Shown: positions 1-8,791 of the stretch, in pieces
Layout of the letters: each line of letters begins with the position of its first letter
Numbering within the stretch: the first letter of the stretch is position 1
Source of the DNA: CAVQMC01 sp963713505
GTDB lineage: Bacteria > Bacteroidota > Ignavibacteria > Ignavibacteriales > Ignavibacteriaceae
Direction: 5' to 3'
Length of the DNA stretch: 64,000 nucleotides
Assembly: GCA_963713505.1 (NCBI GenBank)
Contig: CAVQMC010000001.1
Span: 1-64,000, forward strand
Program-made: the position numbers and the translations under genes
The notes under the pieces: generated by a model
Databases searched by the model: none
Told to the model about the DNA's origin: nothing
The model's input: the letters and a program-made list of their open reading frames with translations, nothing else

Positions 1-72
1 ATAATTTTTGTGTAATCTTGGCGTCGAGACGCTTGATTGAAACCATTTAACTGACAGGTTAAATGCGCTCAC

Positions 73-85
73 TCTTTCAAAGAAC
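73..85 (-). promoter_or_regulatory. boxA-like rRNA antitermination element
   Basis: The minus strand reads GTTCTTTGAAAGA. This closely resembles the boxA of rrn leaders (the Bacillus form is TGTTCTTTGAAAACT). It lies about 30 bases after the predicted P2 start site. A 16S rRNA gene would then begin just beyond the left edge; none of its body is in the window. Confidence 0.5.
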
Positions 86-92
86 TTTCAAT

Positions 93-114
93 AAAAAACC
101 TTCAAAAATGAAGG
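93..114 (-). terminator. Hairpin plus T-run on the minus strand
   Basis: Minus-strand CCTTC, six-base loop, GAAGG, then six T. It could be the intrinsic terminator of the polysaccharide operon ending at 381. It also sits at the predicted start site of the P2 promoter, so it could instead be a 5' leader hairpin. Confidence 0.45.
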
Positions 115-120
115 GCTTTA

Positions 121-149
121 AACATACTGCCTCTTTACTTTAATGTCAA
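121..149 (-). promoter_or_regulatory. Main promoter of a predicted rRNA operon (P2)
   Basis: On the minus strand TTGACA (149-144) is followed by a 17-base spacer and TATGTT (126-121), a near-perfect sigma-70-type promoter. An A/T-rich tract that could act as an UP element lies just upstream. The predicted start site is near 114 and reads towards the left edge, where a boxA-like element follows. No gene on this strand lies between it and the edge. Confidence 0.55.
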
Positions 150-241
150 GAGACTTTAACGATATATTAAATTATTTTATTTAATTTTTTATCGCTAACA
201 GCAAAATTTCAAATATAAACTAAATCAAATTCAGCCTTTCT

Positions 242-269
242 AAAATATATGATATTTTGAAAATGTCAA
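242..269 (-). promoter_or_regulatory. Upstream promoter of a predicted rRNA operon (P1)
   Basis: On the minus strand there is TTGACA (269-264), a 16-base spacer, then TATTTT (247-242). It lies upstream of a second, better promoter in the same direction, an arrangement like tandem rrn promoters. The surrounding DNA is very AT-rich. The match is by eye only. Confidence 0.4.
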
Positions 270-380
270 GTATTTCTGATCAATAAATATTTTTAATTTT
301 AAGATTTTCAAAACAGAAAGGAATAATTCTTTTTATTTTTCTTCCTTCTTTGTTAAATATAAATAGTATTTAGCTGGTAT

Positions 381-1820
381 CTATTTAGTAATATTTATCA
401 ATAAAAGTATTATTGTAGCAGCACTTCCAAGTATACTTAAATAGGTTTGAACCGAACGAGCATAATAATTAAATGATTTCGATAAATGTCTGGGAACATA
501 CAAATAATCACCATCTTCAATTATTGCTTTATCGTCATCTGCTGGAATCCATTCTCTTGTTCCTCCTTTAATCAACATTACAGAACTTCGTGAATATTCG
601 CTTAAACCGCCGGCTTTTTCTATATAATAGCTATAATCTTTTCCCGCTACAAAAGGAACTCCTCCAGGATTTGGTATTTGGCCAAAAACATAAACCTTAT
701 GTTCTATTGGAGGAACTATAATTATATCACCGTCTTTTACAATATAGTTTGCTGCTTCCGAGTTTGAATCTGCAATATTACTAAAGTCTACCGGACCACC
801 GTCAACCAAAACACGCAATTCATTTTCCATAAAAAAGTATGCTGAATCTTCTTCATCAACATTCGACATTCTAAACATCAATGCACCTTCCAACTTCACT
901 AACAGCTGATCAAGTTTATAATCTACTAAATTTATTTGATCCTTTAACTTAATTCCATATTCATGCTCTAATATAAATGACAAACTTTTTGCATTATAAA
1001 TTTTAGATCTTTTTAAAGAAGCATTATCCGTAAATCCGTCAGCTTTATTTATTACTTGTTTTATCGTAGTATTATTTTTTGTGATAGGAATTTCTCCCGG
1101 CCTATTTACTTCACCTGCAACTAAAACATGAAAATCTTTTTTCTGGGTTTCAGCAGCATCCACTAAAATTTGATCTCCTCTTTTTAATGGAATATCGGCA
1201 TCAATTGTTGTATTTAAAACATCTTGAGTCTCACCATCGTAACTCAATCTATATATCTTTACTTTTTGTACATCTCGGTAAGCTTTATTTATTCCTTGTG
1301 CTAAAGTTATAGCATCAGAAAGTTTATCGCCATCTACAAAATGAAATTTACCTGGACTGTTAACTGCGCCGGTAATTGAAAAGAAATTTTTATCCATATC
1401 TGCAGGCTGGAATATCAATACATCATCATTTTTTAATATAGGATTGTCTTTCAAATCTCCCGTAACTCTAAATCTTACCAAATCTATTTTCTCTACGTTT
1501 CCGTTTGCTCTTTTTAAGGTTATATCTCTTAAAGTATAATCATTTAATTTTTCCATCATCTTTAAATATAATTGCGGATCACCCGGATAGGTATTCGCCT
1601 TTTGTTTTATTTCATTAATCATTCTTGTTACAAATTGATCTACTCTTTCGGTGGGTAATGCAGGAAAACTTCCTGTCTCGATAAAACTTCCTCCTATTGT
1701 TACACTTATTGCGCTGGGATTAGTTAGCAGTTGATTTAAATTAAACTGATTATCCAGCAGTTGTGCTTTTACATTAGAAAAGGTGAATAAAAACAAAAAG
1801 GCCATTAAAGCTTTTTTCAT
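381..1820 (-). CDS. Polysaccharide export protein with SLBB domains (Wza-like)
   Basis: Probable outer-membrane or periplasmic part of an exopolysaccharide exporter. The frame is open further upstream, but the ATG at 1820 begins a clear signal peptide (MKKALMAFLFLF...VKAQ) and has AAAGGAAT in front, so I start there (479 aa). After a Wza-like N-terminal part, three SLBB/beta-grasp repeats are visible: SITGAVNSPGKF, VLVAGEVNRPGEI and VYVFGQIPNPGGV. A C-terminal hydrophobic helix (SILGSAATIILLLINI) could cross the membrane. There is no lipobox cysteine, unlike E. coli Wza. It follows rmlB, which makes a sugar-nucleotide precursor, and no polymerase or glycosyltransferase is in view. Confidence 0.85.
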   Translation of the reverse strand: MKKALMAFLFLFTFSNVKAQLLDNQFNLNQLLTNPSAISVTIGGSFIETGSFPALPTERVDQFVTRMINEIKQKANTYPGDPQLYLKMMEKLNDYTLRDITLKRANGNVEKIDLVRFRVTGDLKDNPILKNDDVLIFQPADMDKNFFSITGAVNSPGKFHFVDGDKLSDAITLAQGINKAYRDVQKVKIYRLSYDGETQDVLNTTIDADIPLKRGDQILVDAAETQKKDFHVLVAGEVNRPGEIPITKNNTTIKQVINKADGFTDNASLKRSKIYNAKSLSFILEHEYGIKLKDQINLVDYKLDQLLVKLEGALMFRMSNVDEEDSAYFFMENELRVLVDGGPVDFSNIADSNSEAANYIVKDGDIIIVPPIEHKVYVFGQIPNPGGVPFVAGKDYSYYIEKAGGLSEYSRSSVMLIKGGTREWIPADDDKAIIEDGDYLYVPRHLSKSFNYYARSVQTYLSILGSAATIILLLINITK

Positions 1821-1846
1821 TGCAATTCCTTTAAATAGATCCGGTT

Positions 1847-2860
1847 TTATCGGTTTTTGTACTGAAGCTGGTAATAATTTTGGTATTCTCCTGAAATTAT
1901 TCTTTCCCACCAGCTTTTATTTTTTATGTACCAATCAATAGTTTCTTTTATTGCAACTTCAAATTTGAAATTTGGTTTCCAGCCTAATTCATTTTGTATT
2001 TTTGTTGAATCTATTGCATATCTTCTGTCATGACCGGGACGATCTTTCACATATTCAATTAAGTCTTCAGATTTTCCAAGTGCTTCTAATATTAATTTTA
2101 TTATTTTGATATTAGGCAACTCATTACTTGCGCCAACATTGTAAACTTGCCCGTTTATCCCTTTTTCCAATACTAGTTCTACAGCATAATTATGGTCGAT
2201 AACATAAATCCAATCCCTTACATTCATTCCATCGCCGTAAACCGGAAGTTTTTTGTTGTTTAAAGAATTTATAATCATTAACGGAATTAATTTTTCTGGA
2301 AATTGGTAAGATCCGTAATTATTTGAACACCTTGTAATAACAACCGGCAAACCATAAGTTTTATAAAAAGCCAAACACATCATATCAGCTGCAGCCTTAC
2401 TTGAAGAATAAGGACTGTTTGGAGAAATTGGAGTGTTTTCCGTAAACAAGCCTTCTTTACCTAAACTACCATAAACTTCATCTGTAGATACTTGTAAAAA
2501 CTTTTCTACTTCATATCTTCTTGCATTTTCTAAAAGAACATTTGTTCCGATTACATTAGTTTTATAAAAAATTTGAGACCCTAAAATACTTCTGTCTACA
2601 TGTGACTCTGCAGCAAAGTTTATTACATGATTTATTTTATACTTCTCAAAAATATAGCTTACTAATTCCGAGTTGCAGATATCTCCCTTAACAAAATGAT
2701 AGTTTTTTTTGTTTTCCGAAGGTTTAAGGTTTTCTAAATTACCGGCATAAGTTAATACATCAAGATTAATGATATTATAATCATCTCTTTTGTTTAAAAT
2801 ATAATTAATAAAATTACTGCCGATAAATCCTGCACCGCCGGTAACTAAAACATTTTTCAT
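1847..2860 (-). CDS. rfbB: dTDP-glucose 4,6-dehydratase
   Basis: Extended short-chain dehydrogenase that makes dTDP-4-keto-6-deoxyglucose, the second step to dTDP-rhamnose. Visible marks are the NAD-binding TGGAGFIGS at residues 7-15, the STDEVYGS active-site segment, the YSSSK catalytic Tyr/Lys pair, RCSNNYGSYQFPEKLIPL, and DWIYVIDH for substrate binding. The 337 aa length is normal. AAGGG lies ahead of the ATG at 2860. It is 26 bases upstream of the SLBB gene, and the RmlD partner is nearby on the other strand (3771-4663). Confidence 0.95.
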   Translation of the reverse strand: MKNVLVTGGAGFIGSNFINYILNKRDDYNIINLDVLTYAGNLENLKPSENKKNYHFVKGDICNSELVSYIFEKYKINHVINFAAESHVDRSILGSQIFYKTNVIGTNVLLENARRYEVEKFLQVSTDEVYGSLGKEGLFTENTPISPNSPYSSSKAAADMMCLAFYKTYGLPVVITRCSNNYGSYQFPEKLIPLMIINSLNNKKLPVYGDGMNVRDWIYVIDHNYAVELVLEKGINGQVYNVGASNELPNIKIIKLILEALGKSEDLIEYVKDRPGHDRRYAIDSTKIQNELGWKPNFKFEVAIKETIDWYIKNKSWWERIISGEYQNYYQLQYKNR

Positions 2861-2868
2861 TAAAACCC

Positions 2869-3603
2869 TTAAAAAGAGAAAAATCCTAAAAAGATTCCAG
2901 ATTGAATAAAAAATCCGTTTGCATTTAAATCCGAAGGAACATTTGAAAGCTCCTGATCATTATCAATTGTCCAGTTATTGGCAAATGTTAATTGATAACC
3001 TCCGCCAATTCTAAATACAACAAACCGGTAAAGAGGAATATCAACATTTATTGTTGGAGAAAACATCCAGTAAGTATTGCTGATTGTCCGGCTTATATTT
3101 TGACTTGAAGCAGAATTACTTGAAATTTCATTCCATACATCGCCCCAATTAAATTGGCCGTTATTATTATATAATTCTAATTTCATTCCGCCGCCGCCGA
3201 TAACCGCACCTACAGAAACACCGACATTTTTTATAAAAGGTAACGTATACTCAACAGTCATTCCGCCGCCGCCAACAGAATAAATTGCTTCCCGCTTTGT
3301 TCCGTTAACAGTTGCAGTTCTGGAAATTGAACCTCCGAATCCCATTCCGCCTATTCTTAAATATTTTACAAAACCGATATAGACAAAACCGCCGCCGCCT
3401 GAAGTAAATAAACCGCTTGTGGAAAGGTCATCAACTCCAAAAGATTTTAATTGATTATTTATCGGACTAACATCCGGAATAATCCAGCCAGGTTCATAGC
3501 CTCCTCCTCCTCCAAATGGAGCATCAAAAAATTTGTTATTTTGAGAAAAACTATTTGAATTAAAAAATAATATAATTATAAATAGTAATAAGATTTTTTT
3601 CAT
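2869..3603 (-). CDS. Glycine-rich outer-membrane-like protein, function unknown
   Basis: Not recognised as a named family. A signal peptide (MKKILLLFIIILFF...FSQ) is followed by a glycine-rich stretch (FGGGGGYEPGW). Alternating hydrophobic strands with aromatic residues then suggest a small beta-barrel, ending GIFLGFFSF. An upstream TTG at 3615 would add four residues, but the ATG at 3603 fits the signal peptide better. It ends 8 bases before rmlB and probably heads the rmlB-SLBB operon. A surface role is inferred only. Confidence 0.6.
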   Translation of the reverse strand: MKKILLLFIIILFFNSNSFSQNNKFFDAPFGGGGGYEPGWIIPDVSPINNQLKSFGVDDLSTSGLFTSGGGGFVYIGFVKYLRIGGMGFGGSISRTATVNGTKREAIYSVGGGGMTVEYTLPFIKNVGVSVGAVIGGGGMKLELYNNNGQFNWGDVWNEISSNSASSQNISRTISNTYWMFSPTINVDIPLYRFVVFRIGGGYQLTFANNWTIDNDQELSNVPSDLNANGFFIQSGIFLGFFSF

Positions 3604-3624
3604 AATAATTGCCAAAATAGTTTA

Positions 3625-3656
3625 TAAATTTACCAAAGGCATCCAGAAAATGCAAA
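3625..3656 (-). promoter_or_regulatory. Possible Bacteroidota-type promoter
   Basis: Minus-strand TTTG (3656-3653), 20 bases, then TAAATTTA (3632-3625), close to the -33 TTTG / -7 TAnnTTTG pattern. It lies 21 bases upstream of the 3603 start. Weak evidence. Confidence 0.3.
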
Positions 3657-3770
3657 ATAAAGTTAAAAGATAGGATTTTAACATAAAAATTTAGATTCTT
3701 GATTATGAGTCATTTATTTTGATCTACTAAGCTTATATTTTAGTTGAACTTAACAAAATACGGAGTTTTA

Positions 3771-4663
3771 AATGAAAGTTCTTATTACCGGCGGAAGCGG
3801 TTTGCTCGGACAATATTTAAACATTGAATTATCAAAAGAAAATCGAGTTTCTAACATTATTTAATAATCATGAGGGAAACTGTAAAAACTATAACTCCGC
3901 TAAGATCGACATAAATGATTTTAATTCTATGAAAAATATTTTTGAATCATTTAAACCAAATGTAGTAATTCATACAGCGGCTATTTCAAGTCCTAACAAA
4001 GCAAATGATCTTGATACAAAAAATGTATATTCAACAAATGTAAACTCAACAAAAAAGATTGCGCAATTGTGTGATGAATTCAATTCTAAATTAATATACA
4101 CATCTACGGATTTGGTATATGCCGGATATCGCGGTTCAATGCTGAATGAAAATTCCAAACTTATTCCGGTTTCACTTTATGCAGAAACAAAATTAATGGG
4201 TGAAGTTAAAATTCAAGAAACTTTTGATAATTATATAATTTTAAGAACAGCCTTGCTTTATGGTTTCGGTTTGAACCATTCTAAGAATCATTTTAGTGAA
4301 ATGTATAATCAACTGAAGAATAATAAAGAAGTAAAATTATTTAATGATCAATATAGAACTCCGCTTTCTTTAACCGATGCAGCAATAATGATAAATCAAC
4401 TAGTAAAGAAAGATATTAAAAAAGAAATATTAAACTTCGGCGGAATTCAAAGAGTATCAAGATATGAACTTGGAGAAATTCTTTGCGACTCCGCAGGATT
4501 TGATGATTCATTATTAAAAAAAATAAAAATGAATGAAATCCCAAACTATCCGCAAGTTGAAGATGTTTCAATGAATACCGAGAAACTTCAATCATTCGGA
4601 ATTAAAGCCAAATCAATAGATCAATCAATAAAAGAAATAATAAATAATGCAGATTTGGATTAA
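3771..4663 (+). CDS. rfbD: dTDP-4-dehydrorhamnose reductase-like protein, frameshifted
   Basis: Short-chain dehydrogenase of the RmlD type, which reduces dTDP-4-keto-rhamnose. The ATG at 3771, with GGAG upstream, starts MKVLITGGSGLLGQYL (NAD(P)-binding motif). That frame stops within 27 codons. Dropping one T near 3850 joins it to VLTLFNNHEGN and the rest of the domain: HTAAISSPNKA, STDLVYAG, YAETKLMGE (YxxxK) and the RmlD-like C-terminus. The inferred full protein is about 297 aa, normal for RmlD. A consensus error is more likely than a dead gene. Confidence 0.8.
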
Positions 4664-4709
4664 TATCTTTAAATTATATTAAATTCTTGAAAAATATAGG
4701 CACAAAGTT

Positions 4710-5573
4710 TTGAATCATTTACTCGGCGCTCACACTTCTACTCAAGGAGGGGTTTCCAAATCAGTAGATTTAGCTCAAAAACTTAAATTTACTGCAATGC
4801 AAATCTTCAGCAAAAACAATAATCGATGGTATGCAAAGCCTCTACAGGAAGATGAAATAAATAAATTTAAAAAGAAATTAATATCATCCGACATTAAATT
4901 TGTTGTCGTTCACGATTCTTATCTTATTAACCTTTGTGCAAAAGATAAAGATGTTCTTAAAAAATCCCGGGAAGCATTTCAAGATGAACTTTTAAGATGT
5001 GAACAGCTTGGAATTCCGTATTTAAATTTTCATCCAGGTTCTCATACAGGTTTAGGCGAAGAATATGGAATAAAATTAATTGCAGAATCAATAAATATTG
5101 TTCATGAAAAAACTAAAGGATTTAAAGTAAGCAGTATGCTCGAAGCAACAGCGGGACAAGGAACAACACTCGGTTATCGATTTGAACAGTTAAGAAAAAT
5201 TATTGATCTGGTTGAAGATAAGAAAAGAATTTCGGTTTGTATAGATACTGCACATATTTTTGCAGCCGGATATAACATAAAGGATTCGAAAGAATATAAA
5301 AAAGTTATAAAAGATTTTGATGATATTATAGGATTAAAAAGACTAAAATGTTTTCATATGAACGACAGCAAAAAAGAATTGGGAAGCAGAGTTGACAGAC
5401 ATGAACATATTGGAAAAGGATTCATCGGACTTGAAGGATTTAAAAATATTATGAATGACAAGAGGTTAGAAAAAATTCCAAAGATTTTAGAGACGCCAAA
5501 AGGCAAAGAACAGCTTGACGATTTGAAGAATCTTAAAGTTTTGAAGAGTTTAATTAGAAAAGGATCTAGTTAG
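4710..5573 (+). CDS. nfo: Deoxyribonuclease IV (AP endonuclease)
   Basis: Zinc-dependent endonuclease IV that cuts DNA 5' of abasic sites in base-excision repair. The 287 aa TIM-barrel protein has the family's metal ligands in order: VVHDSYLIN (His), LNFHPGSH (His), MLEATAGQG (Glu), CIDTAHIFAAGY (Asp and His), FHMNDSKKELGSRVDRHEHIGKG (His, then Asp and His) and KILETPKG (Glu). The start codon is TTG at 4710. It lies 46 bases after the RmlD gene and may be cotranscribed. Confidence 0.95.
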   Translation: MNHLLGAHTSTQGGVSKSVDLAQKLKFTAMQIFSKNNNRWYAKPLQEDEINKFKKKLISSDIKFVVVHDSYLINLCAKDKDVLKKSREAFQDELLRCEQLGIPYLNFHPGSHTGLGEEYGIKLIAESINIVHEKTKGFKVSSMLEATAGQGTTLGYRFEQLRKIIDLVEDKKRISVCIDTAHIFAAGYNIKDSKEYKKVIKDFDDIIGLKRLKCFHMNDSKKELGSRVDRHEHIGKGFIGLEGFKNIMNDKRLEKIPKILETPKGKEQLDDLKNLKVLKSLIRKGSS

Positions 5574-5629
5574 AATTGCTAATTTTTTTAATGCTGAATT
5601 GTTTAATGGTCTAATTTTAAACAAAAAGT

Positions 5630-6478
5630 TTATTGGGGATCTTCGGCTTTCAATACAATTATTCCGGTATCATGTTTAACTTTATTTACATATTCGCTTA
5701 ACGGAAGTTCTGTAATTTGTACATCTGTATTTGGAATTGGTGCATGTAAAATATGAATTCTGTTATCACCGGATTTCACTGCAATTCCAACATGACCGAT
5801 ATCCAGACCTTTTACATTTGTTGTGAATGCAATTAAATCGCCAGGCTCAATCTTATTTTCAATTTCTTTGACTTTTTCTTTAGGAATATAATAGTAAGTT
5901 CTTTTATTAATTTCTTCTTCTTGTTTTTTAATGATCGGAATAATGTCGGGATTTTCTTTAAGCTTTGAATAAAGTTCGGGATGAGTGGACATAAAATTTA
6001 AACTAAATTGAATTTTTTCTCCGCCTAATTCTTTAGTAATATCTTTTACAATTCCTTTTTGTTCATTATTGAAAATCCAATCGGAAAAGTAGTGAAGCCT
6101 GGAAGGATATTTGTCTATTTTTCCATTTCGATAACGAATATTTTTTAATTCATTTTCAAAATCTTCAAATGTAGTTTTTTCATTTTTGATGCATCTTGAT
6201 AAAGCAAGAACATTTTCAAGAAAAGTAGTGCAGTCAAATTCTCTTAAATTGATTACGAGTTGTTCTTCCCCATTTTGTTCGATTGTATGAGCTTTATAAG
6301 GATCACCTAAAAAGCTTTTTCCAACTTCAACAATTATTTTATTTATTGGTTCACAAGAAAGGTTTTTATCAACAGCAAGTTTGAATTTATTTTTACAGAC
6401 CTCAACATCTTTTTGGGTGAAAGACTGAGCATTTACAATAGAAAAAAATAAAAAGAAAAGAACTGAGAACTTTTTCAT
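5630..6478 (-). CDS. DUF1460 secreted amidase-like protein
   Basis: Secreted protein (signal peptide MKKFSVLFFLFFSIVNAQ) of the DUF1460 family, which has an NlpC/P60-like fold and probably hydrolyses cell-wall amide bonds. The likely catalytic cysteine is in FDCTTFLENVLALSRC and the histidine in GLDIGHVGIAVKSG. KIEPGDLIAFTT precedes the His motif, as in papain-like wall hydrolases. The length of 282 aa is typical. Its start overlaps the dnaB stop (TAATG), so it is probably translationally coupled to dnaB, an unusual pairing. Confidence 0.8.
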   Translation of the reverse strand: MKKFSVLFFLFFSIVNAQSFTQKDVEVCKNKFKLAVDKNLSCEPINKIIVEVGKSFLGDPYKAHTIEQNGEEQLVINLREFDCTTFLENVLALSRCIKNEKTTFEDFENELKNIRYRNGKIDKYPSRLHYFSDWIFNNEQKGIVKDITKELGGEKIQFSLNFMSTHPELYSKLKENPDIIPIIKKQEEEINKRTYYYIPKEKVKEIENKIEPGDLIAFTTNVKGLDIGHVGIAVKSGDNRIHILHAPIPNTDVQITELPLSEYVNKVKHDTGIIVLKAEDPQ

Positions 6479-7905
6479 TATATAATATCTTCGTCTGTCG
6501 GAATTGCGGAATATTCTTCGATCTGTTTTGCATGAGCGAGATTTTCAAACCTTGCGTATTCTTTTATAAAAGCTAATTTAACTTCACCGGTCGGACCATT
6601 TCTTTGTTTACCGATTATTACTTCGGCAACTCCTTCCAATGAGTTTCCTTCTTGATCAGTTTTAATATTGTAATATTCAGGTCTGTTTAAGAAAATTACA
6701 ACATCAGCATCCTGCTCAATGGAGCCGGATTCACGTAAATCGGAAAGCTGTGGTCTTTTGTCGGTTCTTGTTTCTACCGCTCTATTCAACTGAGCTAAAG
6801 CTATAACCGGAATATTTAATTCCTTAGCTAAGGATTTTAAAGATCTTGAAATATGAGAAATTTCTCTTTCACGGCTTTCTATATTGGAAGGTCCCTGCAT
6901 CAACTGGAGATAATCAATAATTATCATTCCAATATTTCTTTCAGCTTTTAATCTTCTTGCTTTTGCTCTAATTTCTAAAATTGTCTGAGCAGGTGTATCA
7001 TCAACATAAATTGGAGACTCAATTAATTTATGCGCATTCTTGCTAAGTTTAACTCCTTCTTCATTCGGAAGTTTTCCGGTTCTCACCAAATGTGCATTTA
7101 ATCTTCCTTCCGAACAAAGCATTCTTATAACAAGCTGCATTGTGGACATTTCCAAAGAAAAAATTCCAATTGGGACTTTATGATCTACTGCTGCATTTCT
7201 TGCTAAAGTTAAAGCTAAGGCGGTTTTTCCCATCGAAGGTCTTGCGGCAATAATTATTAAATCGGATTTCTGGAATCCACCGAGCATTTCATCCAATTCA
7301 TAAAATCCTGTCGGAACAGAAAATCTCTGATTAGTTTTGGAATGAATTGCTTCAATATATTCGAGCGCGTCTCTTACAGCACGATCCATTCCGGCAAAGG
7401 ATTTTTTTAAATGAGTTTCGGTAATTTCAAATATTTTTCTTTCTGCTTGATCTAGAATATCAAATGCATCTTCGGTTCCTTCATAAGCGGCTTTTGCAAT
7501 TTGATGTGAACTTGAAATTAATCCTCTTAAAATTTCTTTTTCCAGAATGATCTTTGCATGATATTCAATATTTGCAGCGGAAGAAATGTTTTGAGAAAGT
7601 TTGCTTAAATAAACTGCTCCTCCGCACTCTTCAAGCTGTTCTCTCTTTTTAAGCTCTTCATAAAGCGTAACGGTGTCTATCGGTTCACCGGATTCGAACA
7701 ATGAAACCATTGCTTCAAATATTAATTTATGTTCTTTCAGATAGAAACTCTCTGAAGTCAGAAGTTCAATTGCTTTAGGAACTGCTTCCTTTTCAATCAT
7801 CATAGCACCGAGAACCGATGCTTCAATATCCGGCGCCGAAGGTGGTTTTACATCTGCCGGAATTAAATTTTTTATATTATTGGAATTATTTTTTGATTTT
7901 GCCAT
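6478..7905 (-). CDS. dnaB: Replicative DNA helicase
   Basis: Hexameric helicase that unwinds DNA at the replication fork. The N-terminal DnaB domain (SVLGAMMIEKEAVPKAIELL) is followed by the RecA-like motor with Walker A ARPSMGKTALAL, Walker B IIIDYLQLM, RESGSIEQDADVVIFLNRPEYY and the C-terminal GPTGEVKLAFIKEYARFENL. At 475 aa it is complete and has no intein. The ATG at 7905 is only 10 bases after a GC-rich hairpin whose 3' arm holds the best Shine-Dalgarno candidate. Confidence 0.97.
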   Translation of the reverse strand: MAKSKNNSNNIKNLIPADVKPPSAPDIEASVLGAMMIEKEAVPKAIELLTSESFYLKEHKLIFEAMVSLFESGEPIDTVTLYEELKKREQLEECGGAVYLSKLSQNISSAANIEYHAKIILEKEILRGLISSSHQIAKAAYEGTEDAFDILDQAERKIFEITETHLKKSFAGMDRAVRDALEYIEAIHSKTNQRFSVPTGFYELDEMLGGFQKSDLIIIAARPSMGKTALALTLARNAAVDHKVPIGIFSLEMSTMQLVIRMLCSEGRLNAHLVRTGKLPNEEGVKLSKNAHKLIESPIYVDDTPAQTILEIRAKARRLKAERNIGMIIIDYLQLMQGPSNIESREREISHISRSLKSLAKELNIPVIALAQLNRAVETRTDKRPQLSDLRESGSIEQDADVVIFLNRPEYYNIKTDQEGNSLEGVAEVIIGKQRNGPTGEVKLAFIKEYARFENLAHAKQIEEYSAIPTDEDII

Positions 7906-7910
7906 CGATA

Positions 7911-7932
7911 AAAATCCCCGAATTAATCGGGG
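7911..7932 (-). promoter_or_regulatory. Hairpin covering the dnaB ribosome-binding region
   Basis: The minus strand has CCCCGA, a five-base loop, TCGGGG, then ATTTTTATCG and the dnaB ATG. The GGGGA in the 3' arm is the only Shine-Dalgarno-like run in front of dnaB. The stem plus T-run also has the form of an intrinsic terminator. It could control translation, attenuate transcription, or end upstream transcripts. The remaining 250 bases up to 8186 are AT-rich with nothing else recognised. Confidence 0.4.
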
Positions 7933-8186
7933 TTAAAAATTAGAAATCTATTTTAATCTTAATTGGAAAATGTAAATGTTTTTTCAAAGAATCAATTATA
8001 AAATGTTAATATTTAATTTTAATTGTTTATTATTAAAAATATGTGTTTAATTTCCTTCTATAATAATCTTTACATGCAACTATTTCCCTTATTTCAACAA
8101 ATATTTTTCCGTATTAATATATTTTAACACTATTTATTACAAAATCAAAAATAGTAAAATAAATTTTAACAAACTTTTATTTCATT

Positions 8187-8718
8187 TTAGATTTTACTTA
8201 GATTATAATATTCATCCAATTCCCATTTCAAAGGATTTTGTTCAATGTATTTTCTTATAAAAATAAATCCTTTTCATTTCGGATTATATGTTGGTAATAA
8301 TTTCTCTGCCACATTGCCGGTGTTTTTTTCTTTCTAATTACATTTATTCTTTTTGTTACCGCTGATTTAAATGAACCAACGATGGTCGGCAATGAACATG
8401 AAATAGGATTACCAAATTCTCTGTTATCCGTAGGGACAAGGCATGCCTTGTCCCTACTTTTATAATAATACCATGTAGATGATTAGGCATCACCACATAA
8501 TAATCTAAAGATACATTTTTAAAATGGTTCGGAATTGCTTTCCAATTTTCCGCAACAATTTTACCATAATTACTTAAAATCATTTTACTTTTTTTAATGG
8601 TTCCAAAAATGCTTTTTCTATTAAATGAACAAATTGTAATGTAATACCAATTTGGATTTGAATAATCGTAATTTTTTAATCGAATTGATTTTCTGCGATG
8701 TTGTTTTTGACCGGACAA
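8187..8718 (-). pseudogene. REP-associated tyrosine transposase (Y1/HUH), degraded
   Basis: Remnant of a single-strand transposase of the TnpA-REP (RAYT) family. From the ATG at 8718 it reads MSGQKQHRRKSIRLKNYDY, the typical N-terminus, then VVMPNHLHGII, the HUH metal motif. Just after this a 28-base palindrome is embedded in frame (VGTRHALSL). The frame is then lost: a second frame carries NPISCSLPTIVGSFKSAVT and NYYQHIIRNEKDL. A third carries IRKYIEQNPLKWELDEYYN, ending at 8187. At least two frameshifts are needed, so it is probably inactive, though consensus errors are common in this sequence. Confidence 0.75.
8430..8457. repeat. 28-base perfect palindrome inside the transposase
   Basis: The half-site GTAGGGACAAGGCA is followed immediately by its exact reverse complement. 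Such palindromes (REP-like) often accompany RAYT transposases and can be their substrate. It is read through as part of the transposase frame. Only one copy is in the window. Confidence 0.75.
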
Positions 8719-8791
8719 ATTTCCCTCATTAAATTAAACATGATGTCAAAAACAATAGTGCTTCTAAAAAATATTTGTTGTTTATTTCCAG

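Noticed and set aside
1820..1910. Thirty extra N-terminal residues on the SLBB protein
   Set aside because: They overlap the end of rmlB and precede a perfect signal peptide that starts at the ATG at 1820 with its own Shine-Dalgarno sequence.
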